Origin: a bacterium
GTDB taxonomy: Bacteria > Desulfobacterota > Binatia > DP-6
NCBI GenBank assembly: GCA_026129405.1
Contig: JAHCID010000001.1
Location: forward strand, 775,237-839,236
DNA: 64,000 nucleotides
Direction: 5' to 3'
In this document: positions 1 to 9,742 of the stretch, piece by piece
Numbering within the stretch: position 1 is the first letter of the stretch
Layout of the letters: the number at the start of each line of letters is the position of its first letter
The notes under the pieces: generated by a model
What the model saw: the letters and a program-made list of their open reading frames with translations, nothing else
The model's database searches: none
What the model was told of the DNA's origin: nothing
Program-made: the position numbers and the translations under genes

Positions 1-937
<937 letters not shown>

Positions 938-1004
938 GGGACGGCAACTGGTAACAGCGGGTCTGGAGGGGTGCAACCACGGATGCATGAGCCTCCGTCG
1001 TGGA

Positions 1005-1033
1005 TTGCCGGTGCCCGGAAGGCGCGCTAGACG
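1005..1033 (+). promoter_or_regulatory. Putative sigma70-type promoter of the zinc-ribbon/moa genes
   Basis: TTGCCG at 1005-1010, a 17-bp spacer, and TAGACG at 1028-1033. Six bases separate the -10 box from the ATG at 1040, so the expected transcript start falls on or next to the A of the start codon. Called by eye; the -10 lacks the usual final T. Confidence 0.42.
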
Positions 1034-1039
1034 GACCCC

Positions 1040-1258
1040 ATGCTGGGCAGGCCTCCTCGGCGACCGGAGCCGCCGGACGCGTACGGCTCGCTGGAAGCCA
1101 GCCTGCTCCACTGTCCGCGCTGCCGGCAGGCGATGCCGGTGCGCAAGCGCCTGCTCCTCGTGCTCCTCGACGGGGAGCGGCACGAGTACGTCTGCCAGCA
1201 GTGCGGCACGACCTGCGGCACCAAGCTCGAGCCGGCCGCCCGCCGGACGGGCTACTGA
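1040..1258 (+). CDS. Small zinc-ribbon protein of unknown function
   Basis: A 72-residue protein with two Cys pairs, C25-x2-C28 and C52-x2-C55, separated by a basic/hydrophobic stretch (MPVRKRLLLVLLDG) and an aromatic approach (HEYVCQQC). This is the layout of a rubredoxin-knuckle zinc ribbon. No signal peptide or membrane segment. The next start (moaB) is 10 bases after its stop, so it is probably co-transcribed with moaB-D-E, but there is no direct evidence of a role in molybdenum cofactor synthesis. Function unknown; metal binding is inferred only from the cysteine spacing. Confidence 0.75.
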   Translation: MLGRPPRRPEPPDAYGSLEASLLHCPRCRQAMPVRKRLLLVLLDGERHEYVCQQCGTTCGTKLEPAARRTGY

Positions 1259-1268
1259 GGACGCGGCG

Positions 1269-1772
1269 GTGAGCACGGGCTCGCACCGGGCGCATGCCCG
1301 GCGCTCCGTCGGCTGTGCGCTCGTGACCGTGAGCGACACGCGCACGCCCGAGACCGACGCCAGCGGCGCGCGGGCACGCGAGCTGCTCCTCGCCGCCGGG
1401 CATCGCATCGTGTCCTACGCCATCCTGCCGGACGAGCCGGAGCTCGTCGGCCAGCACGTGCGGACCCTGCTCGCCGACGACACCGTCGAGGCCGTGATCC
1501 TGAACGGCGGCACGGGGCTGGCGCCCCGCGACGGCACCTACGAGGCGGTCGCGGGCCTGCTCGACAAACGCATCGACGGCTTCGGCGAGCTGTTCCGGCA
1601 GCTCTCGTACGCCGACGTCGGCCCGGCGGCGATGCTGTCGCGCGCCGTCGCCGGCGTCGCGGCGCGGACGATCGTCGCGTCGCTGCCGGGCTCGACCGCA
1701 GCCGTCGCCCTGGCGCTCGAGAAGCTGCTCGTGCCCGAGCTGGAGCACATGGTCGCGCTGGTGCGGGGGTGA
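1269..1772 (+). CDS. moaB: Molybdenum cofactor biosynthesis protein MoaB/MogA family
   Basis: A 167-residue MoaB/MogA-type protein, which activates molybdopterin by adenylylation before molybdate or tungstate insertion. Family signatures are ALVTVSDTR near the N terminus, LNGGTGLAPRDGT (the GGTG nucleotide/pterin loop) in the middle, and SLPGSTAAV near the C terminus. A GTG start is chosen at 1269, about 15 residues before the first beta strand; no ATG fits. moaD starts four bases after its stop. Length is normal for MoaB rather than a MoeA/MogA fusion. Which of MoaB and MogA it matches cannot be settled by eye. Confidence 0.88.
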   Translation: MSTGSHRAHARRSVGCALVTVSDTRTPETDASGARARELLLAAGHRIVSYAILPDEPELVGQHVRTLLADDTVEAVILNGGTGLAPRDGTYEAVAGLLDKRIDGFGELFRQLSYADVGPAAMLSRAVAGVAARTIVASLPGSTAAVALALEKLLVPELEHMVALVRG

Positions 1773-1776
1773 CGGG

Positions 1777-2016
1777 GTGCGTATCCGGCTTCGCTTCTTC
1801 GCGTCGCTGCGCGAGCGTCTCGGTCCCGGCGACGATCGTGCGGTCGCCCCGGGCAGCACTCCGGCGTCACTGTGGGCGTCGGTGATCGCGGAGCACCCGG
1901 ACCTGCGCCGCACGCGCGTCCGCTTCGCCGTGAACGAGCGCTACGTGGAGCCGAGCGAGCGGCTCGCCGACGGTGACGAGCTGGCCGTCTTCCCGCCGGT
2001 CAGCGGAGGCGCATGA
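1777..2016 (+). CDS. moaD: Molybdopterin synthase sulfur-carrier subunit MoaD
   Basis: A 79-residue ubiquitin-fold sulfur carrier starting at GTG. The core (RIRLRFFASLRERLG ... DELAVFPPVSGG) is typical of MoaD, whose C-terminal Gly-Gly is thiocarboxylated and inserted into MoaE. Here the codons read GGA GGC GCA TGA, so the chain ends Gly-Gly-Ala instead of Gly-Gly. The ATG of moaE overlaps the stop (ATGA), so the extra codon sits exactly at the coupling site. As known for the family, a free terminal glycine is required, so this product would need trimming or would be poorly active. Confidence 0.9.
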   Translation: MRIRLRFFASLRERLGPGDDRAVAPGSTPASLWASVIAEHPDLRRTRVRFAVNERYVEPSERLADGDELAVFPPVSGGA

Positions 2017-2495
2017 GCCGGTTCGCCGTCGTCGACGTCCCGATCGCTCCGGACGCGCTGCTGGCGGCGGTCGCCGACCCGCGCGCCGGCGCATCGGTGC
2101 TGTTTCTCGGCACCACCCGCAACGTCAACGTCGGTCGCCGGGTGCTGCGGCTGGAGTACGAGGCGTACGGGCGCATGGCGGTGAAGGAGATGCGGGCGCT
2201 CGCCGGCGAGGCACGTCGCCGCTGGCCGCTGCGCAAGGTGGCGATGGTGCACCGGATCGGCGTGGTGCCGATCGGGGAGGCGAGCGTCGGCATCGCAGTG
2301 AGCGGCGGCCACCGGACGGAAGCGTTCGAGGCTTGCCACTGGCTGATCGATCGCCTGAAGGAGATCGTTCCGATCTGGAAGAAGGAGCACTTCCGCGGCG
2401 GCACGGTGTGGATCGGTGCGCAGCAGGGCGGACCTTCGAGTCCTCGCCGCGCCGCCCGCACCGCGGTCGCCGCGCGGGTGAAACGGCGGCGATGA
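2013..2495 (+). CDS. moaE: Molybdopterin synthase catalytic subunit MoaE
   Basis: The large subunit of molybdopterin synthase, which converts cyclic pyranopterin monophosphate to molybdopterin with sulfur from MoaD. Conserved segments include LFLGTTRN near residue 30, LEYEAYGRMA, HRIGVVPIGEASV, and the active-site stretch LKEIVPIWKKEHF with the catalytic lysines. The last 20 or so residues are Arg/Ala-rich and look non-conserved. It overlaps moaD by four bases (ATGA), indicating translational coupling. 160 residues is normal for the family. Confidence 0.94.
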   Translation: MSRFAVVDVPIAPDALLAAVADPRAGASVLFLGTTRNVNVGRRVLRLEYEAYGRMAVKEMRALAGEARRRWPLRKVAMVHRIGVVPIGEASVGIAVSGGHRTEAFEACHWLIDRLKEIVPIWKKEHFRGGTVWIGAQQGGPSSPRRAARTAVAARVKRRR

Positions 2496-2527
2496 CGAGT
2501 GCGGCGACGGTCGGCACGGGGTTTGCG

Positions 2528-2556
2528 TTTCCGGAACCTGGGCGACATGGTAGACG
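2528..2556 (+). promoter_or_regulatory. Putative promoter of the TPR lipoprotein gene
   Basis: TTTCCG at 2528-2533, 17 bp, then TAGACG at 2551-2556, the same -10 hexamer as at 1028-1033. Ten bases separate the -10 from the ATG at 2567, predicting a leader of only a few bases. Weak -35; called by eye. Confidence 0.35.
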
Positions 2557-2566
2557 AACGAGGCCG

Positions 2567-4288
2567 ATGAGAACCCGTACCGCGGCCGCGTGTGCATTGG
2601 CCGTCGCCCTGGCGAGCGGTTGCGCACAGATCCGGCGCTCGGGTGGCCTGGGACCAGCCGTCCCGCTGCCGCCCGAAGCCGCCGCGATGGGGGCCTTCCT
2701 GCGCGGCGAGGTCGCGCTCCAGCGCAACGACGTCGAGACGGCGCTCGAGGCGTTCCAGGCGGCGGTGAAGGCCGATCCGGAGACGCCGATGCTGCGGCTG
2801 CGCCTCGCTACCCTCTACGTGCGCGCCGGCCGGCTCGAAGACGCGCGCGCCGAGTGCGAGTACGTCGTCGCCGCCGAGCCCGACAACGTCGACGCGATCA
2901 CACTCCTCGCCGGCGTGCTGTCGTCGCTCGGCCGGGACGACGAGGCGGTCGCCGCCTACGAGCGCGTGCTCCAGCTCGATCCCGAGAGCCAGGAGGCCTA
3001 CCTCTACCTGGGCGCGCTGTACGGCAAGCAGGGCGACACCGAGAAGGCGGTCTCGACGCTGCGCCGGCTGATCGCGCGCAACCCCGGCTCGATCCTCGGC
3101 TTCTACTACCTCGGGCGCGTGCACGCGGCGTCGGGGCAGCTCGACAAGGCGGAGACGTACTACCTCGAGGCCCTGAAGCTGAGCCCGCAGTCGGAGCTCA
3201 TCCTCACCGACCTCGCGGTCACCTACGAGCTCCAGGGACGGACGCCCGACGCCGTCGAGCTCTACGAGCGCATCCTCGCCATGAACCCGCAGAGCGTGCT
3301 GGTGCGCCGTCGCCTCGGCGGGCTCTACGTCGGCCAGAAGCGGCTCGACGAGGCGCTGGCGCAGTTCCGCGAGCTCGAGAAGGTCGACGACGATCCGCGC
3401 GAGGCGCGCACCAAGATCGGCCTCATCTACTTCGAGAAGGGCGAGCTCGACCGTGCCGTGACCGAGTTCAACCTCGTGCTCGCGTCCGAGCCCGAGAACA
3501 CCCGCGTGCGCTACTACCTCGGCGCCGTCTACGCCGAGCTCGATCAGGATCAGCGCGCGATCGATCAGTTCGCGAAGGTTCCGCCCGAGTCCGAGTACTG
3601 GACCGACGCGCAGATCCGGCGCGCGTGGCTCGTACAGAAGACCGACATGGCGGCTGCCGTGAAGATCGTGGAGGAGGCGCTGAAGGTCCGTCCCGACACC
3701 CCCGAGCTGATGAGCTACCTGGCGTCGCTCTATCGGGAGCAGAAGGACTACAACAACGCCGTCGCGGTGCTCGAGCGCATGGTGCAGGCGGCGCCCGACA
3801 ACGACCGCTATCGTTTCACGCTCGGCGCCGCCTACGACGAAGCCGGCGACAAGGACCGTGCCGTCGCCGAGATGCAGCGCGCGATCGAGATCAATCCGCG
3901 CAACGCCGCGGCGCTCAACTACCTCGGCTACACCTGGGCCGACATGAACGTGCGGCTCGACGAGGCCGAGGTCTTGATCCGCCGCGCGCTCGAGCTCGAG
4001 CCGAACGACGGCATCTACATCGACAGCCTCGGGTGGGTGTACTTCCAGCGCGGCGACTACCATCAGGCGGTCGAGCATCTCGAGCGCGCCGTCGAGCTGG
4101 CGGGCGACGATCCCACGATCGTCGAGCACCTCGGGGACGCCTACCATCGTCTCGGGCGCAACGACGACGCGCTCCGCGTCTACAAGGACGCGCTCGGCCG
4201 CTCCAAGGAGAGCGCGCAGATCGAGCGCATCAAGGGCAAGATCCAGCTGCTGGGCGGCTCCGTCGCCACGGGCGGCTGGCGGCTCTGA
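2567..4288 (+). CDS. TPR-repeat lipoprotein
   Basis: A 573-residue protein with a lipoprotein signal peptide (lipobox ASGC, Cys19) followed by an almost unbroken array of about 14 tetratricopeptide repeats. Repeats show the W/Y-x2-LG..Y pattern, for example [16 protein letters not shown] and [17 protein letters not shown] arrays act as protein-binding scaffolds; the lipid anchor places it in the cell envelope. The ATG at 2567 was chosen because it opens the signal peptide; the frame is open further upstream but overlaps moaE. The LolB-like lipoprotein follows after five bases, so the two probably form one operon. Similar TPR proteins accompany exopolysaccharide or lipoprotein export genes, but the binding partner cannot be told from sequence. 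Confidence 0.88.
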   Translation: MRTRTAAACALAVALASGCAQIRRSGGLGPAVPLPPEAAAMGAFLRGEVALQRNDVETALEAFQAAVKADPETPMLRLRLATLYVRAGRLEDARAECEYVVAAEPDNVDAITLLAGVLSSLGRDDEAVAAYERVLQLDPESQEAYLYLGALYGKQGDTEKAVSTLRRLIARNPGSILGFYYLGRVHAASGQLDKAETYYLEALKLSPQSELILTDLAVTYELQGRTPDAVELYERILAMNPQSVLVRRRLGGLYVGQKRLDEALAQFRELEKVDDDPREARTKIGLIYFEKGELDRAVTEFNLVLASEPENTRVRYYLGAVYAELDQDQRAIDQFAKVPPESEYWTDAQIRRAWLVQKTDMAAAVKIVEEALKVRPDTPELMSYLASLYREQKDYNNAVAVLERMVQAAPDNDRYRFTLGAAYDEAGDKDRAVAEMQRAIEINPRNAAALNYLGYTWADMNVRLDEAEVLIRRALELEPNDGIYIDSLGWVYFQRGDYHQAVEHLERAVELAGDDPTIVEHLGDAYHRLGRNDDALRVYKDALGRSKESAQIERIKGKIQLLGGSVATGGWRL

Positions 4289-4293
4289 GCGCG

Positions 4294-5070
4294 GTGCGCG
4301 GGCGGGGGGCGGGACGGGCCGTCGGGCTCGTGGCGATGGCGGCGCTGGTCGGCGGATGCACGCTCTTCCGCCCGCTCCCGAGCCGTGTCCAGGCCACGTC
4401 GGCCCCTGCCCTGCTCGAGTCGCTCGCCGCCCGGCGTGCGGCGACGACCTCGCTGCGTGCGCGCGCGCGCGTGAAGGCCGGCCTCGCGGGCGTGTGGACG
4501 CGCGAGGCGGTGCTTGTGCGTCGGCCCGAGTCGGTGCGCATGGACGTGATGTCGCCGTTCGGCCTGGCGCTCGCGGTCGGCACCGATGGTCCGCTGCTGT
4601 GGGTCTACCCGCCGTCGCGCGGCGTGCGCTACGACGGCGAGGCGAGTCCGGCGAATCTCGCCCGCTTCCTCGGCGCGCCGGTCACGGTGCCCGATCTCGT
4701 CGACATCCTGCTCGGCGTCGCACCGGCGCGCGAGCCGATCGCCGAGCCGCGGCTCGCCCTGCGCGGCGACGAATACGCCGTGACGCTCGACTTCGCCGAC
4801 GGGGTACAGACGCTGTGGTTCTCGGGCGCGACGCTCGATCTCGTCCGCGCCGAGGAGGCGCGCGAAGGGGTCGTCAGCATGCAGCTCGCGTTCGGCGATC
4901 ATCGCGACGGCTTCCCGCACACGATCGAGGTCGCCGCGCCGCTGTCGGGTGCGACGGCGTCGCTGGCCTACGATCAGATCGAGCGCAACGCGGAGATCGA
5001 CGCCAACCTGTTCGCGCCGCCGGTCGTTCCGGCGGTGCAGCCGCTCGACGGCGTGGCGACGCCCGGCTGA
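4294..5070 (+). CDS. LolB-like / DUF4292-type outer-membrane lipoprotein
   Basis: 258 residues from a GTG start, with a signal peptide ending in the lipobox LVGGC (Cys22). The rest resembles the half-barrel fold of LolA/LolB and DUF4292 proteins: [31 protein letters not shown] is the typical first strand set, followed by [22 protein letters not shown] and DLVRAE strands. LolB accepts lipoproteins from LolA and inserts them in the outer membrane; DUF4292 proteins are structural relatives of unknown role. It sits five bases after the TPR lipoprotein and overlaps the next ATPase gene (TGATG). The fold is a moderately confident call; the exact subfamily is not. Confidence 0.75.
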   Translation: MRGRGAGRAVGLVAMAALVGGCTLFRPLPSRVQATSAPALLESLAARRAATTSLRARARVKAGLAGVWTREAVLVRRPESVRMDVMSPFGLALAVGTDGPLLWVYPPSRGVRYDGEASPANLARFLGAPVTVPDLVDILLGVAPAREPIAEPRLALRGDEYAVTLDFADGVQTLWFSGATLDLVRAEEAREGVVSMQLAFGDHRDGFPHTIEVAAPLSGATASLAYDQIERNAEIDANLFAPPVVPAVQPLDGVATPG

Positions 5071-6026
5071 TGTCGCTGCTCGCGGTCGAGGATCTACGCA
5101 TGGAGTTCCCCGGCCCGGACGGGCCGGCGGTCGCGGTTCGCGGCGTCGATTTTCGCCTCGAGCCCGGGCGCGTCCTGGGGCTCGTCGGCGAGTCGGGTTC
5201 CGGAAAGAGCATGACGGCCCTGTGCATCTTGCGTCTGCTGCCGCCGCCGGGCCGCATCGCCGGCGGGCGCGTCCGCTTTCGCGACCGCGATCTGCTCGCG
5301 CTGCGCGAGAGCGAGATGCGCTGCGTGCGCGGCGCCGAGATCGCGATGATCTTCCAGGAGCCGATGACGGCGCTGAATCCCGTGCTCACGGTCGGCAGCC
5401 AGATCGCCGAGGCCGTGCGGCTGCACCACCGCCTCGGGCGTCGTGCGGCGTGGGACCGCGCCACGGCGCTGCTCGCCGAGGTGGGCATCCCGGAGCCCGC
5501 GCGGCGTGCCCTCGACTATCCGCATCAGCTGTCGGGCGGCATGCGTCAGCGCGTGATGATCGCGATGGCGATCTCGTGCGAGCCGGCGCTCCTCATCGCC
5601 GACGAGCCGACGACGGCGCTCGACGTCACGATCCAGGCGGAGATCCTCGAGCTGCTGCGCCGGCTGCGCGAGCGACGCGGCATGGCGATGCTGCTGATCA
5701 CGCACGACCTCGGCGTGGTCGCCGAGCAGGCCGACGAGGTCGCGATCATGTACGCGGGGCGGATCGTCGAGCACGCGCCGGTCGTCGACCTCTTCGATCG
5801 GCCGCGCCATCCGTACACGCGCGCCCTGCTGCGCTCGATGCCCGCGCTCGGCCGTCACACCGACCGGCTGGAGACGATCCCGGGCCAGGTGCCGGGCCTG
5901 CGCCACCTGCCATCCGGTTGCGCCTTCCGCGATCGCTGTCCCGACGTCGTCCCTGCCTGCGCCGACGTGGTGCCGCCGCTCGAGGGCCACGCCCCCGATC
6001 ACGAGGTCGCATGCATCCGGGCGTGA
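5070..6026 (+). CDS. dppD: Oligopeptide/dipeptide ABC transporter ATPase, DppD/OppD type
   Basis: A 318-residue ABC ATPase. Walker A GESGSGKS is at residues 40-47, the signature is LSGGMRQRV, Walker B is LLIADEP followed by TTALD, and the switch His is in LITHDLG. The C-terminal extension carries the peptide-transporter signature ([12 protein letters not shown]) and the cysteine motif CAFRDRCP...AC...AC that binds an iron-sulfur cluster in OppD/DppD proteins. Its start overlaps the stop of the LolB-like gene (TGATG), and dppF overlaps its end by 16 bases. No permease or binding-protein genes are next to it, which is unusual because these ATPases normally lie in five-gene operons. Confidence 0.9.
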   Translation: MSLLAVEDLRMEFPGPDGPAVAVRGVDFRLEPGRVLGLVGESGSGKSMTALCILRLLPPPGRIAGGRVRFRDRDLLALRESEMRCVRGAEIAMIFQEPMTALNPVLTVGSQIAEAVRLHHRLGRRAAWDRATALLAEVGIPEPARRALDYPHQLSGGMRQRVMIAMAISCEPALLIADEPTTALDVTIQAEILELLRRLRERRGMAMLLITHDLGVVAEQADEVAIMYAGRIVEHAPVVDLFDRPRHPYTRALLRSMPALGRHTDRLETIPGQVPGLRHLPSGCAFRDRCPDVVPACADVVPPLEGHAPDHEVACIRA

Positions 6027-7000
6027 CGCCGCTCATCGAGGTCCGCGGGTTGCGCAAGTACTTCCCGCTGCGCGTGCCGTTCTGGCGTCGCGAGCGTCCC
6101 GCCGTGCGTGCCGTCGACGATGTGACGCTCACCATTCGCGCGGGCGAGACGCTCGGGCTCGTCGGCGAGTCGGGCTGCGGCAAGTCGACGCTCGGCCGGC
6201 TGATCCTGCGGCTCCTCGAGCCGACGAGCGGCGACGTGCGCTTCGAGGGCCGCTCGCTGCTCGATCTGCCGCCGGGAGAGCTGCGCGCCATGCGCCGGGC
6301 GATGCAGATCGTCTTCCAGGATCCGTACGGCTCGCTGAACCCCCGCATGCGCGTCGGCGACATCGTCGGCGAGGGGCTGGTGATCCACCGCATCGGCACG
6401 CGCGCCGGGCGACGCGACCGCGTCGGCGAGCTGCTGGCGCTCGTCGGCTTGCCGGCGGAGGCCATCGACCGCTACCCCCACGAGTTCAGCGGCGGGCAAC
6501 GCCAGCGCATCGGCATCGCGCGCGCCCTCGCCGTCGAGCCGCGATTCGTGGTCGCCGACGAGGCCGTGTCGGCGCTCGACGTGTCGATCCAGGCGCAGAT
6601 CCTGAACCTGCTCCAGGACCTGAAGCGTCGTCTCGGTCTCACCATGCTCTTCATCTCCCACGATCTACGCGTGGTGGAGCATGTGAGCGATCGCGTCGCG
6701 ATCATGTACCTCGGCCGCATCGTCGAGGTGGGGCCGCGCGAGCGCGTGTATCGCGATCCGCATCACCCGTACACGCGGGCGCTGCTGTCGTCGGTGCCGC
6801 TTCCCGATCCGCATCGCCGGCACGGGCCGCCGCCGCTGCGCGGCGAGCCGCCGAGCCCGGTCGCGCCGCCGCCCGGGTGCGCCTTCCATCCGCGCTGTCC
6901 CGACGCGATCCAGGTGTGCCGTCAGGTGGTGCCGCCGCTCGAGGCCGGGCGCAGCGGGCACGCCGTGGCGTGTCACGTGCATCCGGTCGCGACCAGCTGA
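6011..7000 (+). CDS. dppF: Oligopeptide/dipeptide ABC transporter ATPase, DppF/OppF type
   Basis: A 329-residue partner ATPase to the preceding gene. Walker [10 protein letters not shown], signature [15 protein letters not shown], Walker [13 protein letters not shown] (the usual DEP is DEA here), and switch His in [11 protein letters not shown]. The C terminus has the family segment [12 protein letters not shown] and cysteine motif CAFHPRCP...VC...AC. DppD and DppF form the heterodimeric motor of di/oligopeptide or nickel importers. ATG 6011 is preferred; a GTG at 6023 is an alternative that would reduce the overlap with dppD. The permeases must be elsewhere in the genome. Confidence 0.9.
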   Translation: MHPGVTPLIEVRGLRKYFPLRVPFWRRERPAVRAVDDVTLTIRAGETLGLVGESGCGKSTLGRLILRLLEPTSGDVRFEGRSLLDLPPGELRAMRRAMQIVFQDPYGSLNPRMRVGDIVGEGLVIHRIGTRAGRRDRVGELLALVGLPAEAIDRYPHEFSGGQRQRIGIARALAVEPRFVVADEAVSALDVSIQAQILNLLQDLKRRLGLTMLFISHDLRVVEHVSDRVAIMYLGRIVEVGPRERVYRDPHHPYTRALLSSVPLPDPHRRHGPPPLRGEPPSPVAPPPGCAFHPRCPDAIQVCRQVVPPLEAGRSGHAVACHVHPVATS

Positions 7001-7023
7001 GCACGCGTCCGCTACGCGCTGCG

Positions 7024-7052
7024 TTTACAGCCAGGCGCGGCCTCCCTATACT
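7024..7052 (+). promoter_or_regulatory. Promoter of the bactofilin gene
   Basis: TTTACA at 7024-7029, 17 bp, TATACT at 7047-7052: the closest match to the sigma70 consensus in the window. The ATG is 12 bases after the -10, so the leader would be about six bases with no room for a ribosome-binding site. Confidence 0.62.
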
Positions 7053-7064
7053 CCGCCTCCGCAC

Positions 7065-7430
7065 ATGACGATGGGTACGGCACCTCAGGGCGGACGGGCT
7101 CCGGATCAGTGGCAGGACGTGCGCGTCTCGCTCGGGCCCGACGCGGAGGTGACGGGCAAGCTGTCCTTCGTCAGCCCGACCCGCATCGAGGGCAAGCTGA
7201 AGGGCGAGATCCGCTCGTCGGATCTGCTCATCATCGGACCGCAGGCCGTCGTGCAGGCGACGGTGCGTGCCGAGCGGCTCGTGATCCTCGGCGAGGTGCG
7301 CGGCGAGATCGTCGGCGCGAGCCGGATCGAGATCTGCGCCGGCGGGCGTCTCTTCGGCGACGTCGAGACGCGTGCGCTGGTGATTCGCGAAGGCGCCAGC
7401 TTCGAAGGCGCCTCGCGCATGAGCGCCTGA
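7065..7430 (+). CDS. Bactofilin (polymer-forming cytoskeletal protein)
   Basis: A 121-residue bactofilin (DUF583), a bacteria-specific cytoskeletal protein that forms a right-handed beta-helix and polymerises without nucleotides. The repeating short strands are visible: AEVTGKLSFVSPTRIEGKLKGEI, SDLLIIGPQAVVQATVRAERLVILGEVRGEI, and GRLFGDVETRALVIREGASFEG. Only short tails flank the core. ATG 7065 is used; ATG 7071 is an alternative. It is convergent with rplS. Likely roles are cell shape or localisation of cell-wall enzymes; cell-wall genes lie in this window but not adjacent. Confidence 0.92.
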   Translation: MTMGTAPQGGRAPDQWQDVRVSLGPDAEVTGKLSFVSPTRIEGKLKGEIRSSDLLIIGPQAVVQATVRAERLVILGEVRGEIVGASRIEICAGGRLFGDVETRALVIREGASFEGASRMSA

Positions 7431-7457
7431 GGCGCGGCTCCGGACGTCGGGGCGGCG

Positions 7458-7477
7458 GGCGGCGCGGGCGCGCCGCC
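7458..7477. terminator. GC-rich hairpin between convergent bactofilin and rplS genes
   Basis: Perfect 8-bp stem (GGCGGCGC / GCGCCGCC) with a 4-base loop, placed between two converging genes. There is no T-run, so it may be a non-canonical or bidirectional terminator. Confidence 0.45.
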
Positions 7478-7483
7478 GTGGCG

Positions 7484-7867
7484 TCAGGACTTGGCCGTCT
7501 CGTCGGCCTTGGCGCGCGCCGTGGCCCGCACGTCTTCGGCGACGCGCGCCGCGCGGCCCGTGAGCTCGCGCAGGTAGTACAGCTTGGCGCGCCGGACGGC
7601 GCCGCGGGTCACCACGTCGATGCGGTCGATGCGGGGCGAGTGCACCGGGAAGATGCGCTCGACGCCGACGCCGTAGGACGTCTTGCGGACCGTGAACATC
7701 TCGCGGTTCGTGGTGCCGGTACGGCTGATGACCGTACCCTCGAACACCTGGATGCGCTCCTTGTCGCCCTCGACGACCCGGACGTGGACCTTCACCGTGT
7801 CACCGGGCTTGAACACCGGGACGTCCTTGCGGAGCTGCTCCGCTTCGATCCGGTCGATGGGAGTCAT
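7484..7867 (-). CDS. rplS: 50S ribosomal protein L19
   Basis: L19 lies at the 30S-50S interface. The sequence has the family core ([65 protein letters not shown]). The ATG at 7867 gives [15 protein letters not shown], which matches usual L19 starts; an in-frame GTG four codons earlier is less likely. The C-terminal tail (about 20 residues, Ala/Lys/Asp-rich) is a little longer than in E. coli. Last gene of the ffh-rpsP-khpA-rimM-trmD-rplS series; 14 bases after the SPOUT methylase gene. Confidence 0.97.
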   Translation of the reverse strand: MTPIDRIEAEQLRKDVPVFKPGDTVKVHVRVVEGDKERIQVFEGTVISRTGTTNREMFTVRKTSYGVGVERIFPVHSPRIDRIDVVTRGAVRRAKLYYLRELTGRAARVAEDVRATARAKADETAKS

Positions 7868-7881
7868 GGAAACCGGCACTA

Positions 7882-8442
7882 TTAGCGACCGTGGCGGAGA
7901 CGGTCAAGGATGATCGCCGCCGCCGCGCGGACCGACAGGTGATTGTACCCGTCGACCCCCGCGATCGGCTCGAGGAGATCGTCGACCCGGTCGAGCACCG
8001 GCGGCGCCAGCCCCCAGCCCGTCCCCAGCAGCAGCATCTCCGGCCGTCCGGGGCGCTCGAGCCGCTCCCGCATGGTCGCGAACCCGAGGCGGTCGGGGCC
8101 GGGGCGGGCGCTGGTGGCCACCAGCCGTGGCATCTGCCCGGTCTCGCGCTCGATCTCGGCGATGGCCGCGTCGAGGTCTGGGGCCAGCCGCACCAGGGAC
8201 AGCGCGTCCTTGCGATTCTCGTTGTAGATCGCGCCCGGACCGACCTCCCAGTGTCGCAGGATGCGGTCGACCAGGCGGCGCAGGGTCTCCACCGGGGTGC
8301 AGCAGTAGAAGGCGCGCACGCCGAGCGTGCGACACGAGCGGGCGATGTCGTGGACGTCGAGGTTCGTCACGGCCGTGGTGACGACGGCTCCGTTCTTGTC
8401 CTGTACCGGGTGGTGGATGAGGGCGACGTAGAGGTCAGCCAC
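7882..8442 (-). CDS. SPOUT-fold RNA methyltransferase (PF09936-type)
   Basis: 186 residues starting [35 protein letters not shown], typical of the small RNA methyltransferase family found between trmD and rplS in many deep-branching and delta-type bacteria. The C-terminal [15 protein letters not shown] and [18 protein letters not shown] resemble the knotted SAM-binding region of SPOUT enzymes. The RNA target is unknown. It overlaps trmD by 8 bases, so it is translationally coupled. Family membership is clear from sequence and gene position; activity is inferred. Confidence 0.88.
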   Translation of the reverse strand: MADLYVALIHHPVQDKNGAVVTTAVTNLDVHDIARSCRTLGVRAFYCCTPVETLRRLVDRILRHWEVGPGAIYNENRKDALSLVRLAPDLDAAIAEIERETGQMPRLVATSARPGPDRLGFATMRERLERPGRPEMLLLGTGWGLAPPVLDRVDDLLEPIAGVDGYNHLSVRAAAAIILDRLRHGR

Positions 8443-9181
8443 GGCGGCCCTCCTCGGGAGCGCGCCATCCGAGCCCGTGCAGGAAGGCGCGATCGGCGTC
8501 GGACAGGGTGGTCGTCGCGAGGAGGTCCGGGCGGCGCGCGAGCGTCAGGCGCAGGCTCTGCTCGCGGCGCCAGCGCGCGATCGCGCCGTGGTCGCCGGAC
8601 GACAGGACGGGCGGCACCGTGCGTCCATGGAAATCGGCCGGGCGGGTGTACTGCGGGTGCTCGAGCAGGCCGGTGGCGAACGAGTCGTCCGGCGCCGAGG
8701 CGGCGTTGCCCAGGACCCCCGGGAGCAGGCGGGCGATGGCGTCGAGCAGCACGACGACCGCGGGCTCGCCGCCGCTCAGGACGAAGTCGCCGATCGACAG
8801 CTCCTCGTCGATCCAGTCGAGGAGGCGCTCGTCGACGCCCTCGTAGCGCCCGCAGACGAGGAGCAGCGAGGGCTCCTGCGCCAGCGCCGCGAGGCGCGCA
8901 TGATCGAGCCGCGGGCCGCGTGCGGCGAGCAGGATCCGGCGCGGCGTATCGGCGGCCATGACGTGCTCGATCGCGGCGACGAGCGGCTCCGGCTTCAGCA
9001 CCATGCCCTGGCCGCCGCCGTACGGCTCGTCGTCGACCTGGAGATGCTTGCCGCCGGCGAAGTCGCGCAGGTGGTGCAGGTGCACCTCGAGCACGCCGAG
9101 CTCGCGGGCACGCTTGAGCGGGCCGCCCGACAGGGGCGACCCGAGCAGCTCCGGGAGCACGCTGACGACGTGGACGCGCAG
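8435..9181 (-). CDS. trmD: tRNA (guanine-N1)-methyltransferase TrmD
   Basis: Makes m1G37 in tRNAs, which prevents frameshifting. Family motifs include VDDEPYGGGQGM, LLVCGRYEGVDERLL, and SIGDFVLSGGEPA, plus the C-terminal LEHPQYTRPADFHG. Alignment with TrmD starts (M-x-I-x-I-[IL]-S-L-F-P-E) puts residue 1 at LRVHVVSVLPELL, where the codon is CTG (9179-9181), two bases after the rimM stop. The first ATG/GTG/TTG in frame is a GTG at 9160 that would delete the first beta strand. I therefore annotate a CTG start. The length, 248 residues, then matches the family. Confidence 0.93.
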   Translation of the reverse strand: MRVHVVSVLPELLGSPLSGGPLKRARELGVLEVHLHHLRDFAGGKHLQVDDEPYGGGQGMVLKPEPLVAAIEHVMAADTPRRILLAARGPRLDHARLAALAQEPSLLLVCGRYEGVDERLLDWIDEELSIGDFVLSGGEPAVVVLLDAIARLLPGVLGNAASAPDDSFATGLLEHPQYTRPADFHGRTVPPVLSSGDHGAIARWRREQSLRLTLARRPDLLATTTLSDADRAFLHGLGWRAPEEGRRG

Positions 9182-9183
9182 GG

Positions 9184-9729
9184 TCAGTCCAGCATGCCGG
9201 CCAGCGGCCGGATGACGATGCGCCGTCGCGGGCGGTCGATCGTGTCGACGACGTCGGCGACGACGGGCACGAGGTGCTCGCGGCCGCCCGCATCGACGGC
9301 CCAGACGTCGTGCAGCCCGTTCGACAGGGTCTCGCGGACGGTACCGAGCGTCTCGCCGTCGGTGGTCTCGACGCGAAAGCCGACGACCTCGTGCCAGTAG
9401 AACTCGTCCTCGTCCGCGGGGGGCAGGTCGGCGGCGCGGACGAGGACCCGGGTTCCACGCAGGGCCTCGGCCGCGTCACGATCGGCGACGCCGTCGAGCT
9501 GCACCAGCAGCGTGCCGTTCGGCTGCGGTGCCGCGCTGGCGACGCGCACCGTGCTCCAGGCGCCGTTGCGCTCGAGGAGCACCTCGGGGCCGGTGGCGAG
9601 GCTGGGCGCCGGCGGCTGATACGGTCGCAGGCGGATCGCACCACGCAGCGCGTGCGCGTTGGCGACGACGCCGACCGCGACCGCGTCGGGATCGGCGTCG
9701 ACGCGGGTTCCCGGGAGAGCCGGGGTCAT
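9184..9729 (-). CDS. rimM: Ribosome maturation factor RimM
   Basis: A 181-residue 16S rRNA processing factor that binds ribosomal protein S19 during 30S assembly. The N-terminal domain has VAVGVVANAHALRGAIRLRPY (family GxIxxxHGxxGxxxV) and the C-terminal PRC barrel includes EFYWHEVVGFRVET and HLVPVVADVVDTIDRPRRRIVI. The ATG at 9729 is preferred; the frame is open upstream but overlaps khpA. It sits between khpA and trmD as usual. Confidence 0.94.
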   Translation of the reverse strand: MTPALPGTRVDADPDAVAVGVVANAHALRGAIRLRPYQPPAPSLATGPEVLLERNGAWSTVRVASAAPQPNGTLLVQLDGVADRDAAEALRGTRVLVRAADLPPADEDEFYWHEVVGFRVETTDGETLGTVRETLSNGLHDVWAVDAGGREHLVPVVADVVDTIDRPRRRIVIRPLAGMLD

Positions 9730-9742
9730 GCCCGCGGGCCGA

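Noticed and set aside
9160-9181. GTG 9160 as the trmD start
   Set aside because: Would remove the first beta strand conserved in TrmD; CTG at 9181 aligns with the normal first residue.
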